This document shows positions 1 to 61,977 of a stretch of 64,000 nucleotides of DNA, in pieces. Under the pieces are notes generated by a model, which saw only the letters and a list, made by a program, of their open reading frames with translations, made no database searches and was not told the DNA's origin. How positions within the stretch are numbered: position 1 is the stretch's first letter; every line of letters starts with the position of its first letter. Origin of the DNA: Mastigias papua (taxonomy: Eukaryota; Cnidaria; Scyphozoa; Rhizostomeae; Mastigiidae); NCBI GenBank assembly GCA_964019165.1, contig OZ025267.1, positions 19,743,185 to 19,807,184 of the forward strand, written 5' to 3'. Position numbers and translations under genes: made by a program.

Positions 1-49585
<49,585 letters not shown>

Positions 49586-51120
49586 TTTGCTAGCACGTTT
49601 TAAAAGAAAGCTGTACAAGGTTCTCTATTTGTCACACGAAACATTTACTTGCAGGTAGGCCATGTCAACAAGCGATTGTTGTCCGAATGCTAATCTCCTA
49701 CCAAAGCATATATAGTTTCCTCCCTAAAATTCCCTGCATGCTGGTAAGTTCCATTGAATGACAAAACTGCTTATTAGCCAGGGAATCGCTCTACAGTAAT
49801 GTTGGTCCTTAACAAGTGATGGTTTACGTGAATTGTATTCACTCTATAGCTTGACGTCAGCAATATTCTCTTTAGGCCTAAGACGATCTCTCTTTGATAC
49901 TAGCCCGAAGTTGATTAGAGTGCACAAAGATCATCTCTCATGGCTCGATTTCAATGCTACAATTTCCGGTACATAAAGGGATCTCCTAAACTGTTAAAGT
50001 AGTCCTGTAAGTCCTGACAATTTGCCACTTTGTCGCCTCTCTCGACAATGAAGGAAATGGTTTCTTTTTGGACTTGGACCTCTTGTGTAGCAACAACAAC
50101 AAAAAATAGGAATAGGCTCTGATCAGTGCTCTAACAACTCTGCAAAGAAGAGAAAATTGCATTTAACCGCGTATTTCAGGACACTTTGCATTGATCACTT
50201 GACATTAGTGCCTTTCATTATTTATTCCACGGTCGGGTACATTTTTGACACTGGCAGAGTGACACTACTTTGCAAAATATTCAAACAGTCAGTGACAGTG
50301 AGGGGTGCAGTGAGGGGTGCAGCCACCCACAGCACAAAACCTGTTGGGAAATTTGTTTCCCTGTTTTTCGGAAGTTTTTGTGCCATAACTACTATATCTG
50401 AGAAACTGTAATTAGAATTTTAATTTTACTTTTAGCCTCACCAAAAATTACCACCCACTGCCCCCTGAATGAAGTTGATTCTCAGATGTCTTGTAAAAAG
50501 TATCTATGAGGATATCGGGTCACAAAGCCAATTGTATCTTTCGCAAAGTCAATCAGATTACGTTCCCAGACATGATATATCACTAGCTGTTTAGATAAGA
50601 ATTTTAAAACAACTTATAGTCATAATGTGCATCTTTAGCTTATACCGCTACAAAAACTTGCGATGCTCAAGCCAACAACCATCGAAGGTGTAAGTATTTC
50701 TAAGGGACCTGGGGGCATGCTCCCCCGGGAAATTGTTCGGATTTAGATCTTCTGAAATCGCTGGAAACTCATTTAAGTCTATTTATTCTCGGAATATTTT
50801 GGCATATTTTTCAGAGAAACAAACATTACCTGGGATATGTTATGACGTTCAATGATGGAGGACGAGGTTAATGTTAAGCAAATCCCGAAATTTTTATCTA
50901 AACAGTTTTTAACAATACATTTTCAAAACTACATTTCATTGTATGTCTTCAATTGTTGTGTTGACCCATTTCAGTCCATCACTTCCATTGATCACTGATC
51001 ATCTGCTTTTACATCAACAAATGCAAAGGAAAACTTCCGAGGACCCCTTTGGTTCCTCAAAAGCTTGAGTCCCTTTTGGAGTCGCTCTAACTCTAACCTA
51101 TGTCGGTTGCACCATTAAGT

Positions 51121-51546
51121 TACACGCTTTTTTTATAAGGACCCTACCTCAATCCTTAGTTCCAAAAGTTCCTTATTTTAAGACCTCCAATTGTCAAATT
51201 GTAGTACTAAAAGTTCCTTAATAGTTGCTTATGTTTCACTCCACATTTAGTGCCATACATATGGTACAGATACAAGTAAACAATGAAGCTCTAAATTTTT
51301 CCTTCAGTTATATCTTAAGACCAATGAAACATGAACCCCTTGACACTAGCATAACAAACAAGCTATACTGGTTTGGCTGCAAATGAATGGAACCAGCTTC
51401 CTAATTTTTTATTGTTTGCTGTTATAAAATTATTTCAAATTGAAAAGTTCCTTAGTAACTTTTCCTTTAGTAGTATAAGTTCTTTAAATATTTCGGCATT
51501 CTATTTTTAAGTTCCTTATAAAGTGGCTCCTTATGAAAAGCGTGTA
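51121..51546 (-). mobile_element. TACACGC-type MITE, copy 2 (inverted)
   Basis: Reverse orientation relative to the copy at 18518: left end TACACGCTTTTTTTATAAGG, right end CCTTATGAAAAGCGTGTA, with shared interior AAATATTTCGGCATTCTA. Intergenic, upstream of fry. Confidence 0.75.
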
Positions 51547-53670
51547 GTCACTGATTCGGGGTAAAGCCCTTCATTTTATCTGGCACATATGTCAGAGAAA
51601 CTGTCCACTTTTCCCCCTTTCTAGCGCTTTTAAGTCTCTCTAGCTGAGGAAGAAAGTACTCATACCTAATGCCATCAGCATAGTTTCTTTCACAAACTTC
51701 ATTTGAGAAGAAATATTATCGCCTTTGGTAAATTGCATGAGAAAATTTCCCAGGTTTTTTTAAGGTATAGAACTCGGCCGATCGAAGCGTTCTGAACAGC
51801 AAAAGTACCCAGGCCCAGAAATTCAAAATTTATCAGTCGATAGCGGTCCTCTAACTTCTAGAGGTAAAAAATGCCCTCCTGTTCCAACCTCAAACCTTTC
51901 AGGAACCTTTCTCTTACTTTAAAATTGAGGATCTGAGACATGCGGATGATAAACTCTTTGTAATTAGACAATTAGTCTGCATTTTTCATCATTCAGATTA
52001 TTCCTATTGATTAAATTACTAGAAAGCATTCATTTCCTTTTTATTGTCTCAGTCTACTCTTGTCATGTCTGCTTCTCTGCTACCTGCGCTAAAATCCGGC
52101 CAAACTATTGGTGGGGCTTTAACCCAGCGATCCTCATAGCTTCGCGGTCCGTGAACTAGGAAACCACCTAATGAGAATGCTCGTTCGCTCTAATAGTTGG
52201 AAAGACCTTTGGCTTTGGGAGACGAGAGGATCGAGATGAACCAGCTGAATGACCGCAGTCTACAATTCTAGGATAAGATAATCTATGGTGAAGTTTGAGC
52301 ACACAAAGATCAGCTGCCCGTGTTCCAAGAAAAGCAATAAGCCGTATCTCGTATTAGCCCCTTGTGGACTTATTAACTTTTATATTTTTTGATGGGGGTT
52401 TATTCGAGGGTAGTGCTTATTGAGGGGGCTAGTAAAAGCATCTAACACATGTCACATAAATTAATTTGAGCCTATTTTGAAAGTTCCAGGTTAGATGTAT
52501 CATCATTTGTATCTGTTGACTGGAAATTTTGCACATGTTCTTTTCTGAAGTCAATGTAGAATACTAATAAGCCAGGATTTCAACATGCTGAATATATTTA
52601 ATTAAGTCTATATATATAACTAATCTTGTCTTGTAAACCACCGATTTCCAAATGTTTTAATTCAGTCTACCCATGCATGTATCCGCACATGAAACTATTG
52701 ATGGACATCTGATGATGAAATCACTAACGGGAAAGTGAAACATTGAATTGAATTGAAATCCTCATTGGGACAATTGTCAATGTCAGCTAGCAATATGAAT
52801 GGCAATGAACTAAAATAACGGAAATTTCCAAGGCAACAATATTACATGACTTAGTAAACAAGTGTTTATAAACCGAACAAAAATGTCCCCGGACCACAAC
52901 ACCCTCCTACAAGAAGCGTCTTGTTAGCGAAGTATACTTCCATGCTCTTGCTTTTTTCGCAGTAAAAGACTGTAACTTCGGTAGGGTCTGCAGGGGTAAA
53001 GTGGGCAATCAGGGGTAAAATGTGTAAAGAAATATTTGCATCATTATTATTGCCGTATGACCATGAAAGAGCAAAGTATCATTTTTAAACTTGGCACAAT
53101 ACCTCTCTATAAGAAATCGCATAAATTAGGTATGGAAGAGAGACAACAAGTCATTAATATACAAAATGGTGATTTAACCAATTTACCCCGGGTTACCCAC
53201 TCTACCCCAACAGACCCTACCCATTTATCCTTGCACTAATAATTTTCAGTATGAAGATCACTATTTGAATTTTGGGACACCATTTTTAGAGATGAAGTTT
53301 TAAGCTCTGATCAGTGGTCATTCATTTCAGTTTTCTATGTACGCTTTCAAACCACCAAATTACCACTGACAATCTTCGAAGCAATATTATCACAGACCAA
53401 TTTTTTTATAAACGCAGTTTTTCTTTCTATTGTACAACCATAGCACTTCTATGTGTACAACACAACAGGTGATGGACGTCATCAAATGATCCCCCATCAT
53501 AACAAGAATATACCTCGTAATTTGAAGTTTGATGGTGTGCTCTTGTTGATAAAAGAAGTACGTAACTGCTTGTACTCAGGTTTTCCGATGCAAGAATATG
53601 GGTGTGGCTGCAACAAAGCAATCTCTTATTCCATTTAAGGCAATTGATATATTCTTGGACTTATAGACCA

Positions 53671-54055
53671 TACACACATTTCTTTTTATAAGAATATAGT
53701 CTATAAGAAAATTAAGGCTGAAATGAGCTGAAATTTAGGAATAATACAAAGATCAGGCTTCACCAAGGCTTAGATTTTCAACTTGTTTGAGTTTACATTG
53801 AGAAAACACAACACATGTGAGCTTCACTTGTCGGGTTAGTGAGTCATTTTACTATGACTCGACTCAGTAACTCTTCGCTGAGTTTATAATAAGAATATAA
53901 TACATATTTGATAATAGGACTATAGTCTACACAAGTATTAATGGTCAAAATTATTCAGTTTAGAAATAACTTAAGAATATTCTTAGGCTGAATATTAATA
54001 CAAGAATATTTAGGCTCAGCGAAAAATATGGTATTCTTATACAAAAGAGTGTGTA
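53671..54055 (+). mobile_element. TACACAC-type TIR element, copy A
   Basis: Ends TACACACATTTCTTTTTATA and, inverted, TATACAAAAGAGTGTGTA; the terminal word is followed by TATAAGAATA. The interior shares TTCACCAAGGCTTAGATTTT-type and AGTAACTCTTCGCTGAGT-type words with the copy at 29550. Confidence 0.65.
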
Positions 54056-54951
54056 TGTGGATTCATTATGTTGTAGCATGTCCATACGCAAATGATCTGA
54101 CAAACTTATTGCTTCTATCCTATAATATGTCCCCCCCCCCCAATCTCGAGAGGTTAACTTTGCAGTTGCATCGAGCTTTTATGGAACATAAAAATCAACC
54201 CCCTGTCATTTGCAGCTCTAAAACCATAGCCAAACTCTATTCGAACATTTTTCAATAAGCCTGTTATTCTCAATGGACTGCTGTGAATTGTACATGCCAG
54301 GAGTCTACAGTTGATGGAATAAACAGTTGACTGATAGTATTCATAATAATCAAACGATTCTATTTCCCAGAGTTTCATTACGACTATGATAAAATCACCT
54401 AGTAAGCATTCACTCCTATGTGCCATACGATTCTGGTATTTGAGACGCTCTTGATATATATCCCGAAAAATATGCTCAAACGTACTAAAAGGTCTTCTAT
54501 CAGTATTGGTAAATAGTTCGTAATAAGGAAACATCTGGTGCAACTGGTTGCATTATGGTAGAAAATATATAAGTAAATTAACATCGAATAATGGTACCCG
54601 CATACCAACTTCTAGAGTTTATCATCAAATCAGGATGATACATGAAGCAGAACAATGCAAACCTTAAAAAGAAGGGCCAGCAAATCTACATTTTACACAG
54701 GTGCGCTATCTTGAAGCAACTTACAATGAACACAACATTCTTTCAACGTGATGTATGGTAACTAGGCATAGATAATTAAACAACATCTTCAATATTGCAG
54801 ATGTCATACCCTTGCAATATGCCTCAGGTATTTCTATATTGAATTGTGCATAGTCGATTACAACATGAATGGATATTTGTTCTTAAACATCATGAGTGGA
54901 ACACTATAAATGGGAGGTTGAAACCAAAGATTCACAAGTATAAACACTGTC

Positions 54952-55861
54952 AGCTGATAACGATAACTTCGATGCCAATAATTACGCTCAATTCAGATTA
55001 TTACACGCGCTTTCAACACAGCATAAAATGGCATTGACAGCATTCAATCTGATATCATCACTAATCAGTGCTTTCTCAAATGCATTTCTTCTCTATACTG
55101 TGAGAAAATTGAAACTTGCCACTACCATCTCTTATCGATTTGTAGTTGCTCTAGCAATATCTGAGTTGAATTTTGATGGAACTATTCAGCCACTGTTGTC
55201 TGCTTCGTATGCAGACATATTTGCAAACAGATTTATTCAGTTGCACATGTTGTTGCAATTTTACCTTGCCAATTTTCTGTGTTGATGATACTTCTGATAT
55301 CGTTGGATAGATACCCACACATGAAACATCTCACCCTACAAACTATTCACATGATGAGACAAAGAGGAGGCGTCCTTATCTTCTGAAATGTGTTCGCCTC
55401 CATACTTCTTGGAATCCTCTTGATATTGGCATCACTATATGGATTTTATACGCTTGTGCTCCATGGTTTCATCTTCACACATGTAATCCTATATAATATA
55501 TTCCTGTCCTATTGCATTAAAGCATTTCTATCAGTGTGAAAACGAGTGGCAGCAATGGAGGTAGAAAACAACATGTCATAAAATATCAGTCGTGCTGATT
55601 TACAATTCGCTAAAGGGATTTTGATTAAAGGGATAGTGACATCAGTTGTATTGCATGATATACCATATTCTGCTGTTGCCATTCTGGTAAGCGTGGACAC
55701 ACACAAGAGCAATGGTCTTACCTTTGCCTACTGCTGGTCAATCCAAGAGGGTTTTCTTCGAATATTTATTAACGCCGTGGCTCTCTTTGCACTCACCAGA
55801 AAATTAAGAATCTTCGTCTCCTCAGGGATTTATTGTCAAAAAGCCAACGAAGGTAGAATGA
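54952..55861 (+). pseudogene. rhodopsin-like GPCR pseudogene, copy 1
   Basis: Closely follows the intact receptor at 59731-60633 at base level: NAFLLYTVRKL, SYRFVVALAISEL, and later RKLRIFVSSGI near the C terminus. It is broken by a deletion and frame loss around 55225-55290 (before the TM3 DRY region, here reading gatagatac), an in-frame TGA near 55384 where the intact copy has Cys, a second TGA near 55538, and a lost start codon. I infer a decayed tandem duplicate. Confidence 0.85.
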
Positions 55862-56245
55862 GTAGTAATTATGAATGTATTGAGTGTAAAAACTTTATAT
55901 CCCCTATTTAACAAAGTTAACCTTTATCTATTGCATACTCAGTTGTCCACTACACTACTATTCTATACGTCGTAAAACGTAACACTATGCTGATGAAGGC
56001 TATACAATGTTAATAGACCTAAGGCAATGAATGTTCCTGATGTTACGGTCGTTCTGCATACAATTTTGTTGCACGTTAACATACTGTAGCCTTGAGAAGC
56101 AGCAATGAGAGTACTGTAGCATTTTAATCATTGTCCACACTCCAGCAGTAAGTGGAGAAGGTGTTACAGAGCGTCTTGAGGATATTTATATGGGGGTCAA
56201 ACATAACAGGGGGATAGTCCTAAATCTTTAGTGCATCATGATGAG

Positions 56246-56435
56246 AAAGCACTGAAAGTATGCATGTTTGTTGCAATGCTTGTTGGAAATGACAATGTAT
56301 AGACAACATTCTGCTTTAAATAAAATCTCTCTTAACTGATATACAATGTAATTTACACGGATCTTTCTCTGGAACTGCACATACAGCTTTTAGAATTGCA
56401 CATTTTGTGTAGAACTGCACGTTACAAAACCCTGG
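56246..56435 (+). repeat. interspersed repeat shared with 46133-46324
   Basis: Plus-strand copy of the 46133-46324 repeat, ending AAAACCCTGG. It lies beyond the 3' flank of receptor copy 1. Confidence 0.65.
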
Positions 56436-56698
56436 TGTAAGCCAGCAATCATATCGTACAAAATGATACTTTGGATCAATTCACTCGGAAATGAAAGTGA
56501 CTGTAGAAGTTAGTTTTAGAATTGAATCAATATGTATCATACTAGGCATCTCAGCTCACTGATCGCTTTAACACACATTGGACAAACAACAAAAGCAATG
56601 TAAAGTGCACAAATGGTCACTTTCTATCGAAGGATCCTACACTAAGTTACCACGAAATAAATGACATCGCAGTATGCAACATAATTCATCAGGACATG

Positions 56699-56780
56699 TC
56701 CGCGTATACGTATAGATTTGACATGTTGTCGGCTTATACGTATAGATTTGACATATTGTCCGCGTATACGTATAGATTTG
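56699..56780. repeat. 30-bp tandem repeat
   Basis: Three units of GTCCGCGTATACGTATAGAT then TTGACAT(G/A)TT; each contains the palindrome CGTATACG in two of three copies. Confidence 0.92.
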
Positions 56781-56857
56781 TAAGGAAATGGGTGTAATAC
56801 TCAACATTGGTTTTTATGGGAGCGCCTTTTTAACACAGCTTAATGGTCGGTCTTGTG

Positions 56858-57291
56858 TACGCACTTTTTTATAAGGAACCACTTTATAAGGGACTTACAT
56901 GTAGAACGCCGAAATATTTAAAGAACTTACACTACTAAACGAAAATTCCCTAAGGAACTTTTCAATTTGGACAATTTTTAGAACACCAAACAATCAAGAA
57001 TTAGGAAGCTGGTTCCATGCACTTGCAGCCAAAACCCGTATAGAATATTTCCTGTGCTTGTGCTAAGTCCTCCATTTTTCATTGATCTTACGTTATGGCC
57101 AAAAGTAAAGGCAAAATTTAAGAGTTCAATGCATTACACGTGTCAGTACAATTTTAAAGCACTAATTGTGAGGTGAAAATTAAAGAACTATTAAGGAATT
57201 TTTAGTACTACAATTTGATCATTGGAGGAACAAAAAAAGGGAACTTTTGAAACTAGGCCTTGAGCTAGGTTCCTTATAAAAAAAGCGTGTA
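56858..57291 (+). mobile_element. TACACGC-type MITE, copy 3
   Basis: Same orientation and interior as the 18518 copy (ACATGTAGAACGCCGAAATA, then a right end of TCCTTATAAAAAAAGCGTGTA). The left end is TACGCACTTTTTTATAAGG. It lies between receptor copy 1 and the intact receptor. Confidence 0.75.
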
Positions 57292-58263
57292 GTATTGAAA
57301 GATGCAACTGAAGGATGTAAGTGACTTCTTAACTGGGGGTACAGTTCTTAGAACTACAAGGGCCACTGAGTGGAGGAGACTCCATGGTACGCGTTTGTTT
57401 TAAGAAACTAGTGTAAGCAACCTAGTACTAGGCACGCAAAAAATCAAGAAACTTTTAGAACTAAAACGAAAGAGGTAAGAAACTGTTAGAATTACAACGA
57501 AAGAGTTAAGAAGCTTAGAAATTTCTGTGCTATTTCAAAGTTTCGGGTTTGCGAAATATATATTTGCTCCACGGATGTAACAAGTCTCAATTAAATCAAA
57601 TTGTTTGAGGAAGGTATGAGAAAGATCCTTTGGTTGAGAGACAGATATGCGCATTTTTATGTGAAATGGCACATTGGAACCATTACCTAGTTCAACGCAA
57701 AACTGAACCAATACCGTATCCTTTTCGAGGACCAAAGTGAAGATTATATAAAGTTTACCGAAATTAATGATGTGGACATGAGGTTGATGTAGATTTAGAA
57801 CCACACTAACATGTTTTGTTTGCTATCATGCTAATAGTTTGCTATATCCATGTGTTTTGCATCGTTTTCAATGCAATCTTTTTCATTAAATTAAGAAACT
57901 TTTCAGAAACTTTTGGAACTAGAATGAGGCCAAATATTAGGAAAGTTTTAGTACTAGGCCTTGAGCTACTAAAATAAAAAAGGCGCAAATGACTAAGGTA
58001 GTTATTTTGGCCCATTAATACACCAGAGTACACAACTTTTGACAGTATATAGACAAGTAAGAAATGATAGCTCAATTGATACTTATTTACAATTCCCTCG
58101 AATGTGATACGTTCCAGTAAGTAACTTATATCGGACATTATACATCATGGATTGTCTGGCAAGTTCCTTAAAGTGAAATTGATCTAAGCACAGCTAAAAT
58201 GAGTATATCATTCATTCATTGTTTTATCGACTTTGGATTATTGTCCTCTAAGAATAGCCATTG

Positions 58264-58338
58264 AGACCCCGTTTACAATGGAACGGATCCAAACGGGTAC
58301 GGATCCGAGACGGATCTGTTCCAGTGTAAACGGGGTCT
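58264..58338. mobile_element. 75-bp hairpin element
   Basis: The left arm AGACCCCGTTTACAATGGAA and right arm (reverse) AGACCCCGTTTACACTGGAA pair over about 27 bases with two mismatches and continue into GGATCC words. The arm word GTTTACA(C) is shared with the 1006-1550 element. Confidence 0.65.
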
Positions 58339-58429
58339 GTATCTCTACTTAACTTTTTCACTTATCTACTTGATTTATATAATTCTCTGCTTGCTTTTCT
58401 TAATTTTCCACTAGAGTTTCCTGGTCCTC

Positions 58430-58860
58430 TACTAGATTCTTTTGATTCTCCATGTGAATCTCTTGATACCCCAGTTGATTCTCTTGATCCTCCGCTTGAT
58501 TCTCCGCTTGACTCTCTGCTTGATTTCCTTTATTCTCTACTCAATTCTCTTGGTTCTCCATATGATTCTTTTGATTCTCCATTGGATTGTCTTGATTCTC
58601 CTCTTAACTCTCTTGATTCTCCAATTGATTCTCCTGATTCTCTGCTTGATTCTCTTGATACTCCTCTTGAATCTCTTGATTCTCCAGTTGATTCTCTTGA
58701 TACTCTACTCAGTTCTCTTGATCCTCCAGTTGATTATCTTGACTCTCCACTTGATTCTCCGCTTGATTTCCTTGATTCTCCAGTTGATTCTCTTGATTGT
58801 GCACTTAATTTCTTCACTCTCTATTTGATTCTCCGCTTGATTCCTTTGGTATCAACAATT
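58430..58860. repeat. GATTCTC-based minisatellite
   Basis: Irregular 9-15-base units around TTGATTCTC(C/T), about 35 in all. It produces two overlapping open frames of low complexity (LILRLIL... and SLDSPVDSLD...), which I do not call genes. Confidence 0.9.
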
Positions 58861-59730
58861 ACCCATGACCTTCCTAACGAGCAAAGGCAAAGTAGCGCTG
58901 TAAGCTTGATCAAATGAGTTCGAAACTTACGAAAATATTCCCGCAAGATAACATAATAGTCAGGCAACTTCTATGTCCAAAAAATTTCAATGCATGTATG
59001 TTAGAACGTAGCTACTTAACAATGCAAACATCATATGAACTGAACATAGGGTCCTGGTTTTCGATACCAACACGGCAGTCATGAATTTTGTTCGCATATG
59101 TATACAACACTCTTCTAAGCACAATTACTTAATAGTATTTGAGGGTGTATAAATGCAAGTGGTTTCGAGTGCAACTGGTAGCATTATTCTAGAATGTACA
59201 AGACGGAATTTCTATCAAACAAGAGCACTTGTGTACTAACCGACATTATTTACGACAATTGAGCTTTATATGAGAAACATTACATACAAACTTAACTTTC
59301 GAAGAGCAGGGGCAATGGAAAGATGTTCTGTACACATACTTTGAAAGAGTGAATTGTCAAGCCGAAGCATTATACTTAGAATACAGAGAGTATACATTTC
59401 TCTCAACTTCGTACTTTACAACAAATCCTTGCATAAATAATATTGTCTTCTGAATCGCCGATACCATTACTACTCAATTTGTTTGAATTTGATCCTCTGC
59501 AAATGCTATCTTCTGGATGACGCCTCAAGTCGGCATTTACTTGTGACAACAAAAGTGGGAAATTGACACATTGCCTAGCAACAATTCAGAATACGTCTTC
59601 GACAGAAAAAGGTAAAGTTTGCTTTAGAACCTTCCCACCATATACATAGCATCTAAGAGGAATTCCTACCCGCAAATATCAGAAAGATTGGTCAAATACA
59701 TTGCAAGTACTATCAACAACAGCTGATAAC

Positions 59731-60633
59731 ATGGGTGCTAATGATCCCACCCATTTCAATTTGGCGTATGCTCTTTCAGGACAGCATAAAATAGCACTGA
59801 TGGTGTTTAATTTCATTTCATCACTCATCAATATTTTCTCAAATGCATTTCTTCTCTATACTGTGAGAAAATTGAAGCTTGGTACTAGGGTCTCTTATCG
59901 ATTTGTAGTTGCTCTAGCAATATCTGAGTTAGTTGTTGGTGCAACTATTCAGCCACTGTTTTCTGTTGTGTATGCAGATACATTTGCAAGCAAATTCCAT
60001 GCTACAACCCTGCATGTGGCCGTAGAGGCTACTGCAGTTGTACCTGTCCAATTTTCTACGCTGATGATACTTCTGATATCAGTGGATAGGTACCTTCACA
60101 TGAAACATCTAAATTTATACAATGTTTACATGACAAGACGACGAGGAAACATCCTTATCATCTGTAGTGTGTTCGTCTCTATACTTCTTGGAATCCTCTC
60201 CATACTGGCATCGCTTTATGAATTCTATATACCTGTTTCCATTGGTGTTATCTCCACAGATGCGATCGTATTTAGTGCCCTAATGATCTATTACATTAAA
60301 GCGTATCTGTCAGTACGGAAACGAGTGGCAGCAACAGAAGTATTAAACGGCACGGCAAAAGGTATAAGTCGCGTTGATATGCAGTTCGCTAAAGCGATCC
60401 TGGTTATAATGGCATCACTTGCGTTACGCTACATACCATACTATATTTTTGCCATTCTAGTAGCTAAAGAAAACAATCTGCAAAATGGGATTATTTTTGC
60501 ACATTTTTGGTCAACACAGTTGCTATTTCTGGGCGCCTGTACCAACGTCGTTATTCTGTTTGGATTCAACAGAAAATTAAGGAACTTCCTATCCTTGAGG
60601 ATTCGTTGTCGAAGGCCAATGGACGAAGAGTAA
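59731..60633 (+). CDS. rhodopsin-like seven-transmembrane receptor, single exon
   Basis: A 300-residue intronless receptor at the plasma membrane; ligand and G protein are unknown. Seven hydrophobic segments lie at about 21-45, 55-79, 92-117, 140-162, 167-190, 219-243 and 254-278. Class-A marks: Asn in TM1 (IFSNAFLLY), LAISE in TM2 (Glu where Asp is usual), an exact DRY at 119-121, and N in TM7 followed by a basic tail (FNRKLRNFL). Missing: the TM3-ECL2 cysteine pair, CWxP in TM6 (LALRYIPYY instead) and NPxxY in TM7. The loop before TM6 is short and basic. The start was taken at the first ATG; the frame is open 10 codons further upstream (from 59701) but without an ATG. It sits between two broken copies, as expected in a tandemly expanding receptor family. 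No closer subfamily can be named. Confidence 0.88.
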   Translation: MGANDPTHFNLAYALSGQHKIALMVFNFISSLINIFSNAFLLYTVRKLKLGTRVSYRFVVALAISELVVGATIQPLFSVVYADTFASKFHATTLHVAVEATAVVPVQFSTLMILLISVDRYLHMKHLNLYNVYMTRRRGNILIICSVFVSILLGILSILASLYEFYIPVSIGVISTDAIVFSALMIYYIKAYLSVRKRVAATEVLNGTAKGISRVDMQFAKAILVIMASLALRYIPYYIFAILVAKENNLQNGIIFAHFWSTQLLFLGACTNVVILFGFNRKLRNFLSLRIRCRRPMDEE

Positions 60634-61977
60634 GTGGTAACCATAAATGCATTAATCGGGAAAAAACTGTATCAGATCCTTATTAAGTTGCAAGGAAGTC
60701 TATATGTACTAGAAGCACATTACTCTTTGGTGCCTACTTAACGATCTACCGCCATATAATTCCATACAAAACAATCTTTCGGAATGTTTTTGATTTCATC
60801 AATATACGAGGGAATAGAGGAAAATTATCCTTGCAAAGTTGAAAAAGGTCGATTCTGATCTAGGCAGTCAGTGTGTCTTGAATATGTCTACAGTTACTTT
60901 GAATGCTGCACAGTTCTCATATGCACGAAAAGCCACTTTTGAGGCCAAACAAACAAGCTTTGTCTTCCAAAGTTGTTAAGTTGGATTTCTCCAACTTAAG
61001 AAGACGAAAGCTGCTTTTTACGAAGCTCAAGGACGTATCAAGAGCCGTATTGGAGATACTAATAATATTACAGTTGCTGTACAGGAAGATGTGGAAGCAT
61101 CTTTGATATTGTGTAAAAGAAGCATCAATAGCCTGAAAAATTTGCTGTTATAGTTTAGTTAGCATTCCTAACGTACCAAATGTTGTACTACTTTACTTAT
61201 ATTGTTTTGATAAACATCTATTTAAAACAGTGAAATTGGTTCAAATCTTGTTGTCACTATAGCGTATAGCCAGCTGGTTGAAATTGGTTCACTAAACCCC
61301 TGTTGACTAAACGTTTCTCCAAGTGCCGAAAAGCCGAAAGGAATTTTCCAGTCACCACGTTTATCCCAGCCCTATGTTTAGCATCATGTCTTCTTTAGAC
61401 TAGCCATAAACTCGTTAGATACTATAAAATTTAAACTCGTAAACTCGTTAGTCATAAACTCGTTAGATACTATAAAATCTAAACAGAGCTTAGTGAACGA
61501 GAAGTTACATAAAACGCTGCCACGAAAGACTAGCCCAAGTTTGGGACAACATAATAAATTTCAAGCAGTAAATCAAAATGGTACATCTTCTCATGCAAAA
61601 TCTTCCTTTTGTAGAAACAATTTTTATTTAGAAGCACAAAATTCTTTCAAGGTGATTCCTAGTAATTAGTTGCAGATGACTAAACTTAAGTTCTAGCATG
61701 TACCAAATTGAAATCAAACTGATTTCACACTCTTACGATCCAATGAACTACCGCATAAATGGACGTTTGACCTTGATAACATGAATGGAAAACAATTAAT
61801 GGAAGGCTGAAAAAGGTAAAATTTCTCATAGCTAGTCAACTCTGAATCTATAACGTCGAACTGGGACTCCTAAACGAACTGTGGAAAAGACTGGAGAAAT
61901 AGCATATTCAGATGAAACCTTTACCCACAAAAGGTACAACTTGCTTTAGATCTCCTGATGCATATACTACCAATATC
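60634..61977. other. spacer between intact receptor and copy 2
   Basis: No gene seen. A direct duplication (CATAAACTCGTTAGATACTATAAAAT at 61405 and 61454, broken by an extra partial copy) is the only structure noticed. Bases 61740-62060 resemble the sequence just upstream of copy 1, as expected for a shared 5' flank. Confidence 0.55.

Larger units (their letters stand above)
49586..54951. other. intergenic region, no gene seen
   Basis: Upstream of fry exon 1 and before the first receptor copy. It should contain the fry promoter, but I cannot point to a motif. It holds one ACACGC-type MITE (51121-51546), a fragment of the CCGTAAATCCTCGAA family (near 52375-52500), one ACACAC-type element (53671-54055), and a segment (54280-54720) also present at the right edge of the window. 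The short open frames have no family resemblance. Confidence 0.7.
55862..59700. other. spacer between receptor copies
   Basis: No gene seen. Contents: the 3' flank shared with copy 2 (about 56000-56130), an interspersed repeat (56246-56435), a 30-bp tandem repeat (56699-56780), a MITE (56858-57291) and related fragments to about 57980, a 75-bp hairpin element (58264-58338) and a GATTCTC-based minisatellite (about 58430-58860). A short segment with gtgcaactggtagcattat near 59167 matches one upstream of copy 1 (near 54537). Confidence 0.65.

Noticed and set aside
53036..53239. A 67-codon ORF
   Set aside because: No similarity, no start context and no conserved partner.
58442..58917. Two overlapping ORFs of 111-128 codons
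   Set aside because: Low-complexity products of a minisatellite; no start context or family resemblance.
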